DNA of 64,000 nucleotides from Pseudarthrobacter sp. W1I19. Lineage in GTDB: Bacteria; Actinomycetota; Actinomycetes; Actinomycetales; Micrococcaceae. The stretch covers positions 3,472,001-3,536,000 of the forward strand of contig NZ_JAUSZR010000001.1 of the NCBI RefSeq assembly GCF_030817835.1. Direction: 5' to 3'. Every line of letters starts with the position of its first letter. Position 1 is the stretch's first letter. The translations under genes were made by a program, and so were the position numbers. Of this stretch, positions 63,175 through 64,000 are shown in pieces. The notes beneath the pieces are model-generated. The model saw only the letters and a list, made by a program, of their open reading frames with translations. It was not told the origin of the DNA and made no database searches.

Positions 63175-63202
63175 TTGACCGGCAAATCCGGCCTGCTACG
63201 AT
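63175..63202 (+). promoter_or_regulatory. Candidate sigma-70 promoter for the GntR gene
   Basis: TTGACC (63175-63180) and TACGAT (63197-63202) with a 16-bp spacer, about 100 bp before the start of the GntR-family gene. Confidence 0.5.
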
Positions 63203-63302
63203 CGAGGCAGGAACTATGTCCTATCAAGAGAACATATGGTGGCAAAGCAGCCGGCGCTTACAGGCCCGAACGGACTGCCACCAAGGAACAGGAAACGTAA
63301 AA

Positions 63303-64000
63303 GTGGCAAACAACCTGGGTCTCAGCATCGATCGCTCCTCCCCCGTCCCCCTTTATCACCAGGTGGTGCAGGGCATCGAAGCTGCCATCCACAGCGGCGT
63401 CCTGGAGCCCGGAAGCCGGCTGGACAACGAGATCGACCTCGCCGCCCAGCTGAATCTCTCCCGGCCCACCATGCGCAAGGCCATGGACGAACTGGTCAGG
63501 TCCGGGCTGCTGGTGCGCAAGCGCGGGGTGGGAACACAGGTGGTCTCCAGCCAGGTGCGCCGCCCGCTGGAACTGTCCAGCCTCTACGACGACCTCACCA
63601 ACAACGGCAAAAAGCCCACCACCGAGGTACTGAGCTTCTCCCATGTGGAAGCGGATGACGCCACCCTTGCCACCCTCCAGCTTCCCGCCGGCTCGAAGGT
63701 CTACCACTTCACCCGGCTGCGCAAAGTCGGCGGCAAACCCCTGGCACTCATGGAGAACTGGGTGCGTGATGATATCGCCGCCATGGATGAGGCGATGCTG
63801 TCAGCGGAAGGCCTGTACTCGATCCTCCGCAGGGGCGGGGTGAATTTCCGGCTGGCCACCCAGCGGATCGGCGCCATGACCGCCAACGACTACCAGGCTT
63901 CCATGCTGGACACCGGAGCCGGATCCGCCCTGGTCACCATGGAACGCACCGCGGTGGACGATACCGGCCGCCGGGTGGAGACAGGCCACCACGTCTACCG
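63303..64000 (+). CDS. GntR/HutC family transcriptional regulator (3' end outside window)
   Basis: 232 codons visible before the window ends. N-terminal GntR winged helix: SSPVPLYHQVVQGIEAAI, then SRLDNEIDLAAQLNLSRPTM, RKAMDELVRSGLLVRKRGVG. From about residue 85 a UTRA-type ligand domain begins (PLELSSLYDDLTNNGKKPT; HFTRLRKVGGKPLALMENWV). HutC members respond to sugars, amino acids or their phosphates. The GTG at 63303 has AGGAAAC nearby. It is divergent from the sugar porter, which may be one of its targets. Confidence 0.9.
   Translation, partial: MANNLGLSIDRSSPVPLYHQVVQGIEAAIHSGVLEPGSRLDNEIDLAAQLNLSRPTMRKAMDELVRSGLLVRKRGVGTQVVSSQVRRPLELSSLYDDLTNNGKKPTTEVLSFSHVEADDATLATLQLPAGSKVYHFTRLRKVGGKPLALMENWVRDDIAAMDEAMLSAEGLYSILRRGGVNFRLATQRIGAMTANDYQASMLDTGAGSALVTMERTAVDDTGRRVETGHHVY

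Overview
The window is chromosomal DNA of a high-GC actinobacterium. Protein types, the spread of GTG starts and gene content (DUF6318 lipoprotein, TM0106 nuclease-helicase, MSMEG_6728-family protein, Rpf-like transglycosylase with LysM, heterodimeric ABC exporter, agmatinase/TPP-enzyme pair) point to Micrococcaceae, most likely Arthrobacter or Pseudarthrobacter. That assignment is inference from gene content. I see no rRNA, tRNA, CRISPR array, transposase or prophage. Gene density is high and most of the window is ordinary chromosomal backbone.

Layout. 1-4.4 kb: 5' part of an FdhF/YdeP-type molybdopterin oxidoreductase, a DnaA-box-like cluster, a RecQ helicase and a TerC membrane protein. 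4.5-8.2 kb: a large TM0106-type nuclease-helicase fusion. 8.2-9.6 kb: acylphosphatase, a striking intergenic palindrome, and an unusual winged-helix/Lys-Ala-rich/X25-like protein. 9.8-14.4 kb: adenosine deaminase, a short UvrA2-like ATPase and a secreted Rpf-like lytic transglycosylase. 14.5-17.6 kb: small conserved or unknown genes. 17.7-27.2 kb: a GH16 glycosidase facing a ten-gene leftward surface-polysaccharide operon. The operon holds three GT2 glycosyltransferases, a flippase, a large polytopic membrane protein, two small membrane proteins, a metallophosphoesterase, an HprK-like kinase and a 44-residue peptide. Most junctions are stop/start overlaps or gaps of 1-13 nt. 27.5-36.4 kb: Tex, an OYE ene-reductase, two secreted proteins, an NCS1 permease and a flavin-split-barrel protein. 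36.4-43.6 kb: an orphan Vsr endonuclease, a two-component system with a histidine-less Hpt-like protein, and a McrBC-type type IV restriction pair. 43.7-51.1 kb: small genes, an asymmetric heterodimeric ABC exporter, and a MarR-controlled DHA2 drug exporter. 51.2-57.6 kb: agmatinase plus TPP enzyme, an XRE-cupin regulator and a sodium:solute symporter, probably a guanidino-compound or amine catabolic unit. Set within it is a DUF559-like nuclease gene flanked by two 108-bp elements with terminal inverted repeats. 57.7-64 kb: an acidic small protein, a rubrerythrin-VIT1 iron transporter, a matrixin protease, a LOG-family protein, a sugar porter with a LacI-type operator, and a GntR/HutC regulator cut by the window end.

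Most unusual to my eye: (i) the HprK-like kinase preceded by a tiny Thr/Asp-rich peptide inside the polysaccharide operon; (ii) the two equal-length 108-bp TIR elements on either side of the AbiEi-like/DUF559 gene; (iii) the winged-helix protein ending in a pullulanase-type X25-like module; (iv) the 76-bp intergenic palindrome beside it; (v) McrC with Asn at the expected acidic active-site position, and an Hpt-like protein lacking its histidine.
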